Assembly: GCA_038244815.1 (NCBI GenBank)
Contig: JBBRTB010000003.1
Location: forward strand, 124,001 to 188,000
Direction of reading: 5' to 3'
Source: DASVHS01 sp038244815
GTDB lineage: Bacteria > Acidobacteriota > Thermoanaerobaculia > Gp7-AA8
DNA length: 64,000 nucleotides
Under the pieces are notes generated by a model. It ran no database searches. It saw only the letters and a list, made by a program, of their open reading frames with translations, and had not been told where the DNA came from. The position numbers were made by a program, and so were the translations under genes. Below are positions 8,434-21,984 of this stretch, piece by piece (the stretch's first letter is position 1; every line of letters starts with the position of its first letter).

Positions 8434-9654
8434 ATGCCACGAGTCGCCGCAATCATCCTCATTTTTCTCAGCACCACCGCCGCCTGGGTCGTTCTCGGCG
8501 CCACCATCATGGCGCGAACGTATTCAGCCGGTTCCGGCCTGGCGCCGCGCGTGTCCCAGAGCTGGGGCGGAGAGCAGAAACAGCTTCCGCCTGAGGCGTC
8601 CACGACGCAATGGGTTCCGAAGACGACGAAAGAGACGGTCGACGGCAAGCTCGTGACGAAGACCGTCTATGAAGCCGTCATGCACACGGCACCGCTCGAG
8701 CAAAGCCGGATCGCCGTCACGCTCGATCTCGAACAGCGCCAGAAAGGTCTTCTCTGGTTCGCCACGTACCGGGCCGGATTTCGCGGGGCGTATCGCGTTC
8801 GAAACTCGACGCCGTATGAACAGATGCAGATCCGGTTGCCGCTGCCCGCCGGCGACGCGATTTATGACGACCTCGTCGTGCAGGTGGACGGCAAGCCCGT
8901 ACCAACGACGACGGCGAACGGTGCGGTCCTCACGAATCTGACCGTACCCGTGAATGCGGCCGTGCAATACCAGGTCGGCTATCGCTCGCAGGGGTCAGGA
9001 GTCTGGCGCTACACGTTCGGCGAGAAGGTCGCGCAGGTCCGCGACTTCGTCCTGGAGATGGCGACCGATTTCGATTCTGTCGACTTCCCGCAGCAATCGC
9101 TCTCGCCGACGTTCAAGAAGAAAACGGATCGGGGGTGGGTGCTCACCTGGAAGTACGCGAACCTCGTCGCGGGACAGGACATCGGCATGACCATGCCGGA
9201 GAAGCTGCAACCCGGACCGATCGCGGGCCGCATCAGTTTCTTCGCGCCCGTATCGCTTCTGTTCTTTTTCTTCCTGATCTTCATCCTCACGGCCATGAAG
9301 GGCATCGATCTGCATCCCATGCACTACTTCTTTCTCGCCGCGTCGTTCTTCGCCTTTCATCTTCTGCTCGCCTATCTCGTCGATCACATCTCGATTCACG
9401 CGGCGTTCGTCATCTCGTCGCTCGTGTCGATCTTCCTCGTCGTCAGCTACCTGCGCATCGTGGCGGGACCGAGGTTCGCGTTCGTGGAGGCTGCGCTGGC
9501 GCAGGTGATCTATCTGGTCGGTTTCTCCTACGCGTTCTTCTTTCAGGGATTCACCGGCCTGGCCATCACGATCGGCGCGATCGTCACACTCTTCGTGGTG
9601 ATGCAGATGACGGCCCGAATCGATTGGAAGAGACGGACCGCGGCGCCGGCATGA
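8434..9654 (+). CDS. CreD-family inner membrane protein
   Basis: This 406-aa protein starts at ATG 8434 with GGAGGT upstream; an in-frame ATG at 8383 lacks such a site. It has an N-terminal membrane anchor (AAIILIFLSTTAAWVVLGA), a periplasmic beta-rich domain (residues about 40-270, with FRGAYRVRNSTPYEQ), and five or six C-terminal membrane helices including SFFAPVSLLFFFFLIFILTA and LHPMHYFFLAASFFAFHLLL. The LHPM...HLLLAYLVDH stretch is characteristic of CreD. In enterobacteria CreD belongs to the CreBC regulon linked to envelope stress and colicin tolerance. No creBC-like sensor genes are adjacent here, so the role is inferred from family only. Confidence 0.85.
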   Translation: MPRVAAIILIFLSTTAAWVVLGATIMARTYSAGSGLAPRVSQSWGGEQKQLPPEASTTQWVPKTTKETVDGKLVTKTVYEAVMHTAPLEQSRIAVTLDLEQRQKGLLWFATYRAGFRGAYRVRNSTPYEQMQIRLPLPAGDAIYDDLVVQVDGKPVPTTTANGAVLTNLTVPVNAAVQYQVGYRSQGSGVWRYTFGEKVAQVRDFVLEMATDFDSVDFPQQSLSPTFKKKTDRGWVLTWKYANLVAGQDIGMTMPEKLQPGPIAGRISFFAPVSLLFFFFLIFILTAMKGIDLHPMHYFFLAASFFAFHLLLAYLVDHISIHAAFVISSLVSIFLVVSYLRIVAGPRFAFVEAALAQVIYLVGFSYAFFFQGFTGLAITIGAIVTLFVVMQMTARIDWKRRTAAPA

Positions 9655-9823
9655 CACGTTCAGGGTGTCATCCGTCGCTACGCTCGGGATGTCGGGGGCG
9701 TTGAACGGGATGAACGACGTGTACGGGCGACATTTGCCGCCGATCAGAATCCTTGGCCCGTCAGTCGCCGGGAACCAGCCTCCAGGATGCAGTGATCCCT
9801 CGGAATCGCCGTGCCGGCCCGGC

Positions 9824-10903
9824 TTACCGCCGCTCCTTGACCATCGCCGCGACCTGTGGATTGCGAAGTGCCTCCTTCGCGCGATAGCTGCTTTCGTACG
9901 TCGTAACGAGCTTGCGATAGAGCTCTGCGCGAAGTTCCTCGCGGTCGCGGCCCGGCGGGATCACACCGCGCTCGACCGCGGCGATCATGCTGTGCAGCAC
10001 TTCGGGTGCGAACGGCGACGCGCCGAAGACGCGCAGGAACTCCTCGTTCGCGGCCCACGAGCCTGGGTCGAGAATCGTGCCGAGCGCGCGCTTCGCCTGC
10101 GCCGCCTCGCGATTGGCGGGATCGTTCAGCGCCACCTGATAGCTCGTGACGTACTTCTCGTATTCGTCCCTTTCTATGTCGGCGCGTTCCGCAGCGACGA
10201 TGTTGCGTCGTGCAACATCGGCTTGCCAGGTTCCAGGATATGCGGCGGCAAGATACTCATTGAGCGACTTCGCGACAGGACCGCCTGCAATCTGCGCCGC
10301 CTGTAACACGAGGGCGCGCGTGTAAACGAAGCCGGGATTCTTCTTCGCGAAATCGAGAACGTCCGCCGGCGCGCTGGCATCCGCGGCCTGCACGCGATGA
10401 CAGAGCGAGGCAAACTCCGCGTACACCGCGGCGGCCGCGCCCGACGGAGCACGAAGCTCGACTTCCACCGGCGCACTCGTGACAACGCCGTTCCATCGAT
10501 TGGCGCCGGCAGCAGTCGCGCTGTATTGCACGACCACAGTCTGGCGGCCGAGGGGGAGTCCGTACGGCAGGTTTGCAGCAAGATCGATCGTGCTCTTCGC
10601 AGTTGCACCGGGCTCGAGAGTGATGACACGGGGTGCGACTCCGAGCCGCGCCGGAAAACTCTGCGCGGAACACTTCGTGTCCGGAAGCGGAACCTCGAGC
10701 CGCGACTGCGCGGTCAGTGTGTCCAGTCCCGGAGCAGCCACGAGCATCGGTGCGCGACTGATGTTCCGCAACTCGACGGTCGCGAGCAGGGGAGCGTCGT
10801 CGATCGCCACGCGAGGAATCTGCACCCGAAGAGTCAACGGACCGCTCGCGGATGACATTGGCGCGGCGACTACGAGCAAAGCGGCCATCAGTGATCGACG
10901 CAT
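9824..10903 (-). CDS. Secreted protein of unknown function
   Basis: This 359-aa protein starts at ATG 10903, preceded by a strong AGGAGGAAG; the frame is open further upstream without a start signal. The signal peptide is MRRSLMAALLVVAAPMSSAS. The N-terminal half is a beta-sandwich-like domain (LRVQIPRVAIDDAPLLATVE...LEPGATAKSTIDLAANLPYG). The C-terminal half is helical and repeat-like (TPR-like character, for example NPGFVYTRALVLQAAQIAGG and EYEKYVTSYQVAL). No catalytic residues are recognised. It lies 32 bases after the decayed metzincin gene, perhaps once in an operon with it. Confidence 0.75.
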   Translation of the reverse strand: MRRSLMAALLVVAAPMSSASGPLTLRVQIPRVAIDDAPLLATVELRNISRAPMLVAAPGLDTLTAQSRLEVPLPDTKCSAQSFPARLGVAPRVITLEPGATAKSTIDLAANLPYGLPLGRQTVVVQYSATAAGANRWNGVVTSAPVEVELRAPSGAAAAVYAEFASLCHRVQAADASAPADVLDFAKKNPGFVYTRALVLQAAQIAGGPVAKSLNEYLAAAYPGTWQADVARRNIVAAERADIERDEYEKYVTSYQVALNDPANREAAQAKRALGTILDPGSWAANEEFLRVFGASPFAPEVLHSMIAAVERGVIPPGRDREELRAELYRKLVTTYESSYRAKEALRNPQVAAMVKERR

Positions 10904-10935
10904 GACTTCCTCCTCTTTTACGAACAAACGGCGCT

Positions 10936-13142
10936 TCACGGCTTGATCCTCAAGGTGTCGGTCTCGTTGTATCCCGTGAGGGGGATGAGCACGACCGCCA
11001 CACCCGGCGGGGGAGGACATGTATTGCACTCCAGGTCACCGCTGACATTCGTCTGAAAATCAGTCGGGATCGGATTCTGACTCGAGAGCACGGGGTTCAT
11101 GAGGCAGGTCGAACATCCGCGAAGATGGTAAAGATTCACCGCGTGTCCGGTCTCGTGCGCCACGTAGGCACGCCGAAGCCGGAGGAACATAGTGGGATCT
11201 CCGCCAGCGTACGTATTCACGTCCTGCTGGAGACCATCGACGAAGATGTAGGAAATGAGACAAATGTTCGGTGATTCAGGAATCATACGCCGGAGCACAG
11301 CTCGTCAGCCCGCCATAGATGCCGCCGCCGGAACCGGCGATGGCCTGCACTCGGTGTACGAACTGATTCTGATGACCGTTCGGAAACGGGTCACCCGCAC
11401 CGGGAAGTCCAAGAGCGTTCGGGTTGATCAGATTAGCGATTCCGCCCATGCCCGAGCCCACTTCACTCGCTGAGACGCGATGCGTTGCCGTTGGGAGAGC
11501 CGGAAATGCGTACTGAATATCGTCGCCGAAGTCACCAGCCTCGACGAACAGATCTTTTCGAAATGGATTCGTGCGGTGATGCTCACCCATCAACACGAAG
11601 CCACGGTACTCCTCGAAGTTCGTCAGGTTGTCGCCGGTCGCGCCGGGATCCGCCGGATCCGGCAAAGCGCGCAACTGGACGGGACTGTCATCCTCATCGT
11701 GGCCGGGGGCAAGTCCCGGGTCGGAGATCCACGCCGTTTCCGCGCGCCACCCGCGATCCGCGATTCTGTTGCCATTCCTGTCGACCGGCAGCGACACCGA
11801 GACGACGAAACTCGTCTTTCCATACGGGACAGTCACTTTGAGCGTACCGGATGCCGCGTAGTCGCGCACATACAGAGGCAAGTCGATCCATTTCGCTCCC
11901 CCCCCTTTCGCGATCGGCTTGGTGATCGCTGGCGAGCCGGTGCCCGAGGGTGTGAAATCGATGTCTGGCAATGTATCGGGGTTGGCCAGCGGGGCATTCA
12001 TCGCCATACCGGGATAGACGGAGACACTCGACAGCGCAAACGCCACGTCTCCGCGGCTGCCGTGGCCAGTGACGACGTGAATCGTGATCAGTTGCGGCAT
12101 GTCGATGGGGGCGACGCTCGATCCGTCCCGCAAACTCCCCGGAATGAAGTCCGCAAGCTGATCTTCGGGCACGGCTTTGTTGAATGTGCCGTCAATATCA
12201 ACGTAAACACTGTGTGCATAAACAAATACGGACATGCTCGGTGTCGTGTAGGATGCACCGCCAGGCAGGTTCGCAGTCACCGTGAAATCATGACTGCCCG
12301 TCTTCAGAGCCGGGATCGGTACTGCAAGAATCGTATTCCCGTGTAGCGCCTGCAGTGCGAACTGGATCTCGGGGTTCGACGTCGTCGCGCCGCCATCCCA
12401 TGTCGCCACATATTGAACGTCGGGTCCCGCCGGAAAACTGTACGTCTGCTCCGCTCGCATCGGTGCCGTGGTGGAAAACCGGAACGACGGGAACACGATC
12501 CAGAGTGTCCGCGATAAAGGTCCGAGCCTTCACGTCAGTGTCGGACGCGGGCGTCGGATCGTTCTCGCTGACGGATTGGAACATCGTAAGATTCGACATC
12601 GCATCCCGGTTCACTTGCTGGACGTTCAGCGTGAGAACGTCAGCTTGGCCACCGCCGTTGTTGGAGCGGATCGCGACGATTCCCGTGCCCGGAGACATGA
12701 ACCCCGGAGTGTTGTTGGTCGTCATATACAGGCCGGGATACGCCTTGACTCCGCCCCAGTCGATTCCACAGTTGAAGCAGCCGAAGACCGGCGGCTGATC
12801 GCTGCAAAGCCCCTGCGACGTCCAGCCGGCGATGAAGAGAGGTGCGTAATCGTTCGCGTTCGGCGACAGAACGGCAGAGTAGCTATGCTCGCAATCCCAT
12901 CCCGGAAACGACCGATGGTTCCAAGTTGCGGTCCCGACGAGCCAAGCGCCGCCGGCAGGAATATTCACGCTGGCGTTGAATGCTTCCGAGCCGGTCGGGA
13001 ACCTGTAATCGCCGTCGAAGAGTACGGCGGAGGGTGGAAGCGGTGGCGGCGGTGTCTTGCCTCCGGCGCCATCGGCTCCCGTGGCTGAACAGATGATCAG
13101 AAGAACGAACAGCGCATACGCGCTTCGGACATCTGGACGCAT
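10936..13142 (-). pseudogene. Metzincin-like secreted zinc protease gene broken by two frameshifts
   Basis: Three consecutive minus-strand frames form one protein. 13142 to about 12480 has a signal peptide and a Cys-rich beta domain ending near ADTLDRVP. About 12490 to 11276 continues as FRFSTTAPMRAEQTYSFPAG, with a DRNGNRIAD motif. About 11298 to 10936 carries HETGHAVNLYH and the Met-turn-like CLMNP. Each junction needs a +1 shift. The zinc motif is HExxHxxNxxH, with Asn where metzincins usually have Gly. The start at 13142 has AGAGGT upstream. Either the gene is decaying or there are two one-base assembly errors. Flanking housekeeping genes are intact over many kilobases, which favours real decay. 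Confidence 0.7.
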
Positions 13143-13320
13143 TTCAGCCGACCTCTCTGAACGGAATGCCTGATTTATATCATGACGGACAACGCGGAGT
13201 CAATTAGGATTAGGTGACCATAGCGATTCTTCGAACTTCGACTGAATGATTCAGCGCTGAATGAAGATTCTCAATGCGTTGAACTTGATGGTTACTGCTG
13301 TCGTCGACATCAGTCAGCGT

Positions 13321-13500
13321 GCGAACGACGGCCAGTAGATTTTCGTCCCCGACGCGCGCCTCGTGGCCGTGTTCACCGGACACGCCTACAACGACGCGGA
13401 GCAGTTCGTCCCATTTGACCTCATGAAGCGATTCATCGTTCCGATGGTGAACGAGATGCCGGTCATCCGGAGGATCCAAACCCCAGCCCGGCCAAAGTGA
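13321..13500 (+). pseudogene. Serine hydrolase (beta-lactamase family) C-terminal remnant
   Basis: The plus frame reads RANDGQ-stop-IFVPDARLVAVFTGHAYND, then FVPFDLMKRFIVPMV and a stop at 13498. GGQ-x-IFV-P-D-x-x-L-V-x-VFTG is the typical end of class-C-like serine hydrolases. An amber codon at 13336 and the absence of any upstream domain show it is a remnant. I see nothing in 13143-13320 apart from a TTCAGCGCTGAA palindrome near 13248. Confidence 0.6.
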
Positions 13501-13607
13501 CCGAGCCACATTGAGGCCACGGCCGTAATCGACACGCTGATCGGATGAAATGGATGCACTCCCGCATCGCCGCGCTCGTCGTCAGTCGCCGTCGAGGATG
13601 CTCGCGA

Positions 13608-13613
13608 TAAACT
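13608..13613 (+). promoter_or_regulatory. -10 box (TAAACT), leaderless-type
   Basis: TAAACT lies six bases before the ATG of the MBL-fold gene, and there is no Shine-Dalgarno. Confidence 0.4.
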
Positions 13614-13619
13614 CGGCCG

Positions 13620-14567
13620 ATGCGATTCGCGCGACTCTCCGTCCTCCTCCTCGTCGCCGCTTCCCTCGCGGTGCCTTCCACTCATGCCGACGATGCAGCG
13701 AAGCCGTTCTTCACGCTGCACGACCTCGGATCGGGGGTGTGGGCGGCGGTTGCGGTTCCGGGTAGCGGCGCCGGAAGTAACGCCGGGTTCATCATCGGGG
13801 AAGACGGCGTGGTCGTCGTCGATACCTTTCAGTCGGCAGCGGCTGCCGCGCAGCTTCTGAGTGCCATTCGCGAACGCACCACCCTTCCGATCCGCTTCGC
13901 CGTCAACACGCACTACCACCTCGATCACGTCGCCGGCAATGGTGTCTTCCACGACGCCGGCGCGCAAATCGTCGCGCAACGGAACGTGCGCGCGTGGGAG
14001 CGGACCGAGAATCTCAAATTCTTCGGTGCGAACCCTCCCGCTGACAAGAAAACATGGGTCGAGTCGCTCGTGCTTCCTGATCTCGTCTACGGCGACTCGA
14101 TCGATCTCTTCCTCGGCTCACGCCGCATCGTCGTTCGTTTCATGCCCGGCCATACCGGCGGCGACTCCGTCGTGGCCGTCCCAGACGCCGGAGTGGTGTT
14201 CACGGGCGATCTGTTCTGGAACGAGACTCTCCCGAACACGATCGACGCGGACTCCGCGGCGTGGGTGAGCACGGACGAGCGGCTCGCATCCGAATACCCG
14301 CAGGCGTCGTTCGTCCCCGGACACGGAGAAGTCGGAAAATCCCAGGACGTGACAGCGTTTGGCGAGTATCTGCAGTCGCTGCGGCGGGACGTCGCGGCGG
14401 CGCGAAAACAAAACCTCAAGGCCGACGCGCTGACTGACGAGGTCAAGAAGACCATCGCTCCGCGCTACGAGCACTGGGCGTTCTATGCGCACTTCATCGA
14501 TCCGAACATCCGGCAGATGGATGAGGAGCTGGCGGGAACAAAGCGCCGGCCGATGCCTTTGCCGTAA
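13620..14567 (+). CDS. Secreted MBL-fold metallo-hydrolase
   Basis: This 315-aa periplasmic protein has a signal peptide (1-23, ending STHA). The metallo-beta-lactamase zinc motif is H98-Y-H100-L-D102-H103 (NTHYHLDHVAGN), followed by GHTGGDS (third His), FTGDLFWNE (bridging Asp) and a late VPGHGEVG. This is the layout of class B-like hydrolases and quinoprotein-relay (SoxH-type) proteins. The substrate cannot be assigned. The gene appears to stand alone; its neighbour on the right is convergent. Confidence 0.88.
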   Translation: MRFARLSVLLLVAASLAVPSTHADDAAKPFFTLHDLGSGVWAAVAVPGSGAGSNAGFIIGEDGVVVVDTFQSAAAAAQLLSAIRERTTLPIRFAVNTHYHLDHVAGNGVFHDAGAQIVAQRNVRAWERTENLKFFGANPPADKKTWVESLVLPDLVYGDSIDLFLGSRRIVVRFMPGHTGGDSVVAVPDAGVVFTGDLFWNETLPNTIDADSAAWVSTDERLASEYPQASFVPGHGEVGKSQDVTAFGEYLQSLRRDVAAARKQNLKADALTDEVKKTIAPRYEHWAFYAHFIDPNIRQMDEELAGTKRRPMPLP

Positions 14568-14644
14568 GGCGAGCGCGGACAAGAAGTATTGAAGTCGACA
14601 GTCTCTCAGGGCCGGAGATTCTCCGACAGCCGAGTCGCTCCGGG

Positions 14645-15541
14645 CTACGGCGTGCGCCAGTCCGTCAGCGGCGCGGCGGAGTTGCGCCAGGCCGACCACC
14701 ATAGATCGCGAAGCATCGACGCGCCCGCGGCGAGCCGTCGCGCGGCGAACTCCCGCGCTTCGGGCGTGCCGTTCTGAGAGTCGAAGCCACCGTCGCGATC
14801 GATGCGGTAGAGAGTCTCGACGAGCGCATTCGATTCCTTCACATGGCCGATCGCGGCCGAAAAGTAATCGGACCGCAGAACGGGGGCACGCATGTACGGC
14901 AGCACATCGGACAGCTCGATGGCGCGCGTGACGAAGTAGTTCTCGAAGCGGCCGTGGGTCTCGCAGTCGGTGCGGAAGTGCTGCGGGTTCGTCGTCCCGA
15001 CCCAGCCGTTGTAGTGAATGGTCGTGTGATGCGGGTTCGCGGTGTCTCCGACGTAATGCCCGAGCGTGCCGGCGACATAGATGATGTTGCCCTCGATCTG
15101 CGCGCGCTCTGCTCCGGGCTGCGAGTCGCGCCACAGCCTCCATTGCACGGTCAACAGTTCGGAGAGCTCGGCGATGCGCCACGGCGCGAAGCCGATCGTC
15201 GCGTTCCCGATCCCGTACCGCCTCAGGGTTCCAGACGTGTAAAGCAGATCGATGAACTGGTAGCGATCGGCCGGCAGCGTCAAACCCTCCACATATTCGA
15301 AGTTGATGAAGTGCTCGGGAAAATTGACTGCGGTGATCGACGGGAAGTGTCCGGTGTACCACCGGTCGGGCTCAGGTCCGAGGTACGTGAGGCGCGAGAA
15401 CGCCTCGAGGAAGAAGACGGGCATGTCGTTCGGCACGCCGCGCGTCGCCGCCTCGTTGACGATGAGGTGCCCTTTTTCTCCCCAGGCCAAGAGAGACGGC
15501 GCCGAAAGAAAAATCGAGAGTGCAAGTGCGATCGGTTTCAC
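14645..15541 (-). CDS. S1/P1 nuclease / zinc phospholipase C-like secreted protein
   Basis: From the GTG at 15541 the protein is 298 aa, with signal peptide KPIALALSIFLSAPSLLA. Cleavage would leave Trp as residue 1 of the mature protein (WGEKGH). An N-terminal Trp plus GH is the zinc ligand arrangement of S1/P1 nucleases and phospholipase C. Further ligands are visible in GTLGHYVGDTANPHHTTIHY and near HFRTDCETHGRFENYF. A second in-frame GTG at 15574 would add a Ser-rich extension. TATCTT eight bases before 15541 resembles the leaderless promoters of this window. It is probably an exported nuclease or phosphodiesterase. Confidence 0.85.
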   Translation of the reverse strand: MKPIALALSIFLSAPSLLAWGEKGHLIVNEAATRGVPNDMPVFFLEAFSRLTYLGPEPDRWYTGHFPSITAVNFPEHFINFEYVEGLTLPADRYQFIDLLYTSGTLRRYGIGNATIGFAPWRIAELSELLTVQWRLWRDSQPGAERAQIEGNIIYVAGTLGHYVGDTANPHHTTIHYNGWVGTTNPQHFRTDCETHGRFENYFVTRAIELSDVLPYMRAPVLRSDYFSAAIGHVKESNALVETLYRIDRDGGFDSQNGTPEAREFAARRLAAGASMLRDLWWSAWRNSAAPLTDWRTP

Positions 15542-15624
15542 GAGGAGACAAGATAGCGCTGATGACCGATCCACGTGGCGTAGAAAAACTTGCCTCAGGC
15601 GATCGTCCGAGGGATTGTCGATCC

Positions 15625-16080
15625 ATGATCGATGAAGAAGAACTGAGCGACACGTTGTTCTGGGCTGAGCTGCACGGCATCAAGGATGTCGAGATCAAAA
15701 CGGTTCGCGAATGGGTCGAGCGCGAGGGATACACGATCGATCCGCATCCGTCGGACGGCGACTTGCCGCGCGCACTCATTGGGCTGATCGAGCGATTGGC
15801 CGACACGGGCGTATTTGTGCGATCAACGGATCACCTGAGCGACCGCGAGCTTTACGGCTTTCTGGTGCAGAGCGACGTTCTACGCGCGCACCGTGCGTTG
15901 CTGCCGGACAGTTTTGTGACGTGCGACGTGATCGGCGGCGCGAGTGAAGAAGACAACGCGATCTATCTTCGCTACTACGCAAGCGACGAGGATCGCACCG
16001 AGTGGAAGCGCGACTTCCCTGATGAAGAGCTGCCAGCGCGCGAGAAGCCACCGTACGACCGCGACCGGTTCTTGCCGTAG
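15625..16080 (+). CDS. Hypothetical protein next to DUF4160 gene
   Basis: This is a 151-aa acidic soluble protein (MIDEEELSDTLFWAELHGIK, later SDGDLPRALIGLIERLADTG). I do not recognise a domain. It has no signal peptide or membrane segment. It is followed after 11 bases by a DUF4160 reading frame on the same strand, so the two were probably an operon. The start at 15625 is chosen because the upstream in-frame stretch is low-quality Arg-rich sequence overlapping the divergent gene. Confidence 0.6.
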   Translation: MIDEEELSDTLFWAELHGIKDVEIKTVREWVEREGYTIDPHPSDGDLPRALIGLIERLADTGVFVRSTDHLSDRELYGFLVQSDVLRAHRALLPDSFVTCDVIGGASEEDNAIYLRYYASDEDRTEWKRDFPDEELPAREKPPYDRDRFLP

Positions 16081-16091
16081 GACTGATTGGA

Positions 16092-16363
16092 TTGCCGACA
16101 GTTCTACGCGGCGGACGCTATCGATTCTTCTTCTACGCTGGCGACCGTGGAGAGCCGGCGCACGTTCATATCGAACATGAGCGCAAAGTGGAAAATTTTG
16201 GCTGCAACCTGTACGGCTCGCGCGAGGAGGCGGGTTCAGCCGAGTGGAGCTCGGCGAGATCGAACAGTTGCTTTTCGCGAATCGCGAAGATTCTGAAGGC
16301 GAACGCGCTGAGCCACGTTCGCCGCTGCAATGGAGACCGCCGCGCGCGAACGACGCGCGATGA
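16092..16363 (+). pseudogene. DUF4160 gene with one-base deletion
   Basis: The TTG start gives MPTVLRGGRYRFFFYAGDRG and EPAHVHIEHERKV, the standard DUF4160 N-terminus. After the GAAAATTTT tract at 16191 the expected KFWLQPVRLAR and GFSRVELGEIEQLLFANRED continue in the next frame to TGA at 16361. Adding one A in the run restores the whole protein. The unshifted frame runs on into unrelated sequence. Family members are small, often TA-associated proteins of unknown activity. The shift may be a real mutation or a homopolymer error. Confidence 0.75.
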
Positions 16364-16405
16364 GAGAAGGATGCCACGTGTCGCTGGTGAGCAGCGCGTC
16401 GTCGT

Positions 16406-17254
16406 TCACGGCACCGGCACGAGATGCGCGACGACGAGTACAGGCTTCTGTCCGGCGCTCGCGTGGAAACTCGACGGTTTTCCTTGCAGATTGTCGAAGA
16501 ATGCGACACGCAGGCCGTCGCTGCCGAGCTTGTACTTCATCGAGCCGTGCTGGCCGGTCTGCTGCGTCACTTCGAGATACTCGCCGCCGCCGTCGACAGC
16601 GCTCATCGACTCGGTCTTCGCGGCGCTGCGAATCGTCAGGTGCGGTAAATCGAACATCCATACGGAACCGGTGAGTTCGGCGTCCTGAATCGGAGTGCCG
16701 TTCGATTCGACCGAGTCAACTTTCCATGCGCCGTACAAGGCCCAGCGTTGTTCCGCCTGCGGCGGCGAGACCGCGATCGCTCGCTTCTCGGCAACCGGTT
16801 CGCGCGTTTCGGTCGCTGCGGTATTCGTCACACTCGCCGCGTACCGGAGATCCTTCGCGCTGCGCGCGAACCACGCCCGGTCATCGAACAGATTGCTGCG
16901 AATGCGCATCCAGTCGTTCTGCAGCGCGGCGCCCGTTCCGTCAGGCGGCAGACGGCGCGCGACTGCGCCAAGCCCTTTCAATTCGAGCGACTCGAGTCTC
17001 AGGAACTTCGAATCCGGCTTCGGCGTGGCGACGCGCGCTGCAAGCCCGTCGAGCGTCGTCGCCAGAGCGACCGTTCCGTCGTTGCCGAGAGGTTGCTCGC
17101 GAAAGGCGAGGCGATCGATCGTGACGATTTCCTGCTGGTATTGCTCGGCCGGAAGCGTCTCCGTCCGCAGAGCGCCGCTGAAATCCGCTTCTCCTTTGCA
17201 GCCGGCGAGAAGGAGGAGCAGCGCCGACGCGGCGATGACGCGCCTTGTGGTCAA
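16406..17254 (-). CDS. Predicted lipoprotein of unknown function
   Basis: The TTG at 17254 gives TTRRVIAASALLLLLAGCKG, a textbook lipobox with Cys19. The frame extends to 17503, but that part overlaps the rpoC terminator and the rpoC end and is antisense-like. The 263-residue mature part has no motif I recognise. The last third (EQRWALYGAWKVDSVESNGT) looks like a lipocalin-style 'G-x-W' beta-barrel entry. TACTTT eight bases upstream of the TTG could be a -10 box. It is downstream of and codirectional with rpoC, separated by the rpoC terminator. Confidence 0.7.
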   Translation of the reverse strand: MTTRRVIAASALLLLLAGCKGEADFSGALRTETLPAEQYQQEIVTIDRLAFREQPLGNDGTVALATTLDGLAARVATPKPDSKFLRLESLELKGLGAVARRLPPDGTGAALQNDWMRIRSNLFDDRAWFARSAKDLRYAASVTNTAATETREPVAEKRAIAVSPPQAEQRWALYGAWKVDSVESNGTPIQDAELTGSVWMFDLPHLTIRSAAKTESMSAVDGGGEYLEVTQQTGQHGSMKYKLGSDGLRVAFFDNLQGKPSSFHASAGQKPVLVVAHLVPVP

Positions 17255-17344
17255 TGGTTCACAAAGTATCAATTGGACGCGGAACACCTGAACCTTGCAC
17301 GAGACCACAATTCCACAAGCGATATAGCCCAGGACGAAGCTGCC

Positions 17345-17391
17345 TGTTCGACAAAACACTTCGGGCGGCCTTCCGGGCCGCCCGAAGTGTT
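17345..17391 (-). terminator. Intrinsic terminator of the rpoBC operon
   Basis: A perfect 16-bp stem (17355-17370 with 17376-17391, 5-base loop) is followed on the minus strand by TTTTGT. It lies 18 bases past the rpoC stop. Confidence 0.85.
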
Positions 17392-17408
17392 GATGCGTTG
17401 GATAAAGG

Positions 17409-21656
<4,248 letters not shown>

Positions 21657-21677
21657 TGTGCGCCTCCGTCCTCCGCC

Positions 21678-21769
21678 GTCATCCTGAGCGCCGCAGAGCG
21701 CGAAGGATCTGGGGGTGGGAGCATCGCCCCCGCCCAGATTCTTCGCCGTCTTTGCAGCTCAGAATGACG
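21678..21769. repeat. REP-like dyad repeat, copy A
   Basis: An imperfect inverted repeat of about 92 bases begins GTCATCCTGAGCGCCG and ends CAGCTCAGAATGAC, with a GGGGGTGGG...CGCCCCCGCCC inner stem. It lies immediately upstream of rpoC and within its transcript. Related copies are at 21985, 29885, 36868, 49153, 49254 and 49328. Confidence 0.8.
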
Positions 21770-21779
21770 TTGAAGGTTG

Positions 21780-21971
21780 TCATGCGTTATCCGTCTGTCT
21801 CGGTGAAGGGAAGTTGAAGACGACCTGTTTGCCGTAGCACTCCCAGCACGGCGACTCGAACTCCGAGTCGCCGTTGACGAAGTGCGCGGTCATGCGGATC
21901 GAGCCCATCCCGCCGCATGCGATGCATCCGGCATTCGGGAGCTTCGTGACCTGTGTCGTCTTTCTTCCCAT
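21780..21971 (-). CDS. Small double-CxxC zinc-ribbon protein between rpoB and rpoC
   Basis: A 63-aa protein from ATG 21971 (MGRKTTQVTKLPNAG) carries C-I-A-C-G-G-M-G and, 18 residues on, C-W-E-C-Y-G, resembling one DnaJ-type CxxCxGxG zinc ribbon. It has no signal peptide. Its position inside the rpoB-rpoC transcription unit suggests expression with RNA polymerase. Whether it binds polymerase or nucleic acid is unknown. It is too small for a family name from sequence alone. Confidence 0.7.
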   Translation of the reverse strand: MGRKTTQVTKLPNAGCIACGGMGSIRMTAHFVNGDSEFESPCWECYGKQVVFNFPSPRQTDNA

Positions 21972-21984
21972 GGCTTCGTTTCTC

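Noticed and set aside
9655..9823. Possible small gene between the CreD-like gene and the secreted protein gene
   Set aside because: No frame has a start signal, domain or sensible composition; nothing is seen there.
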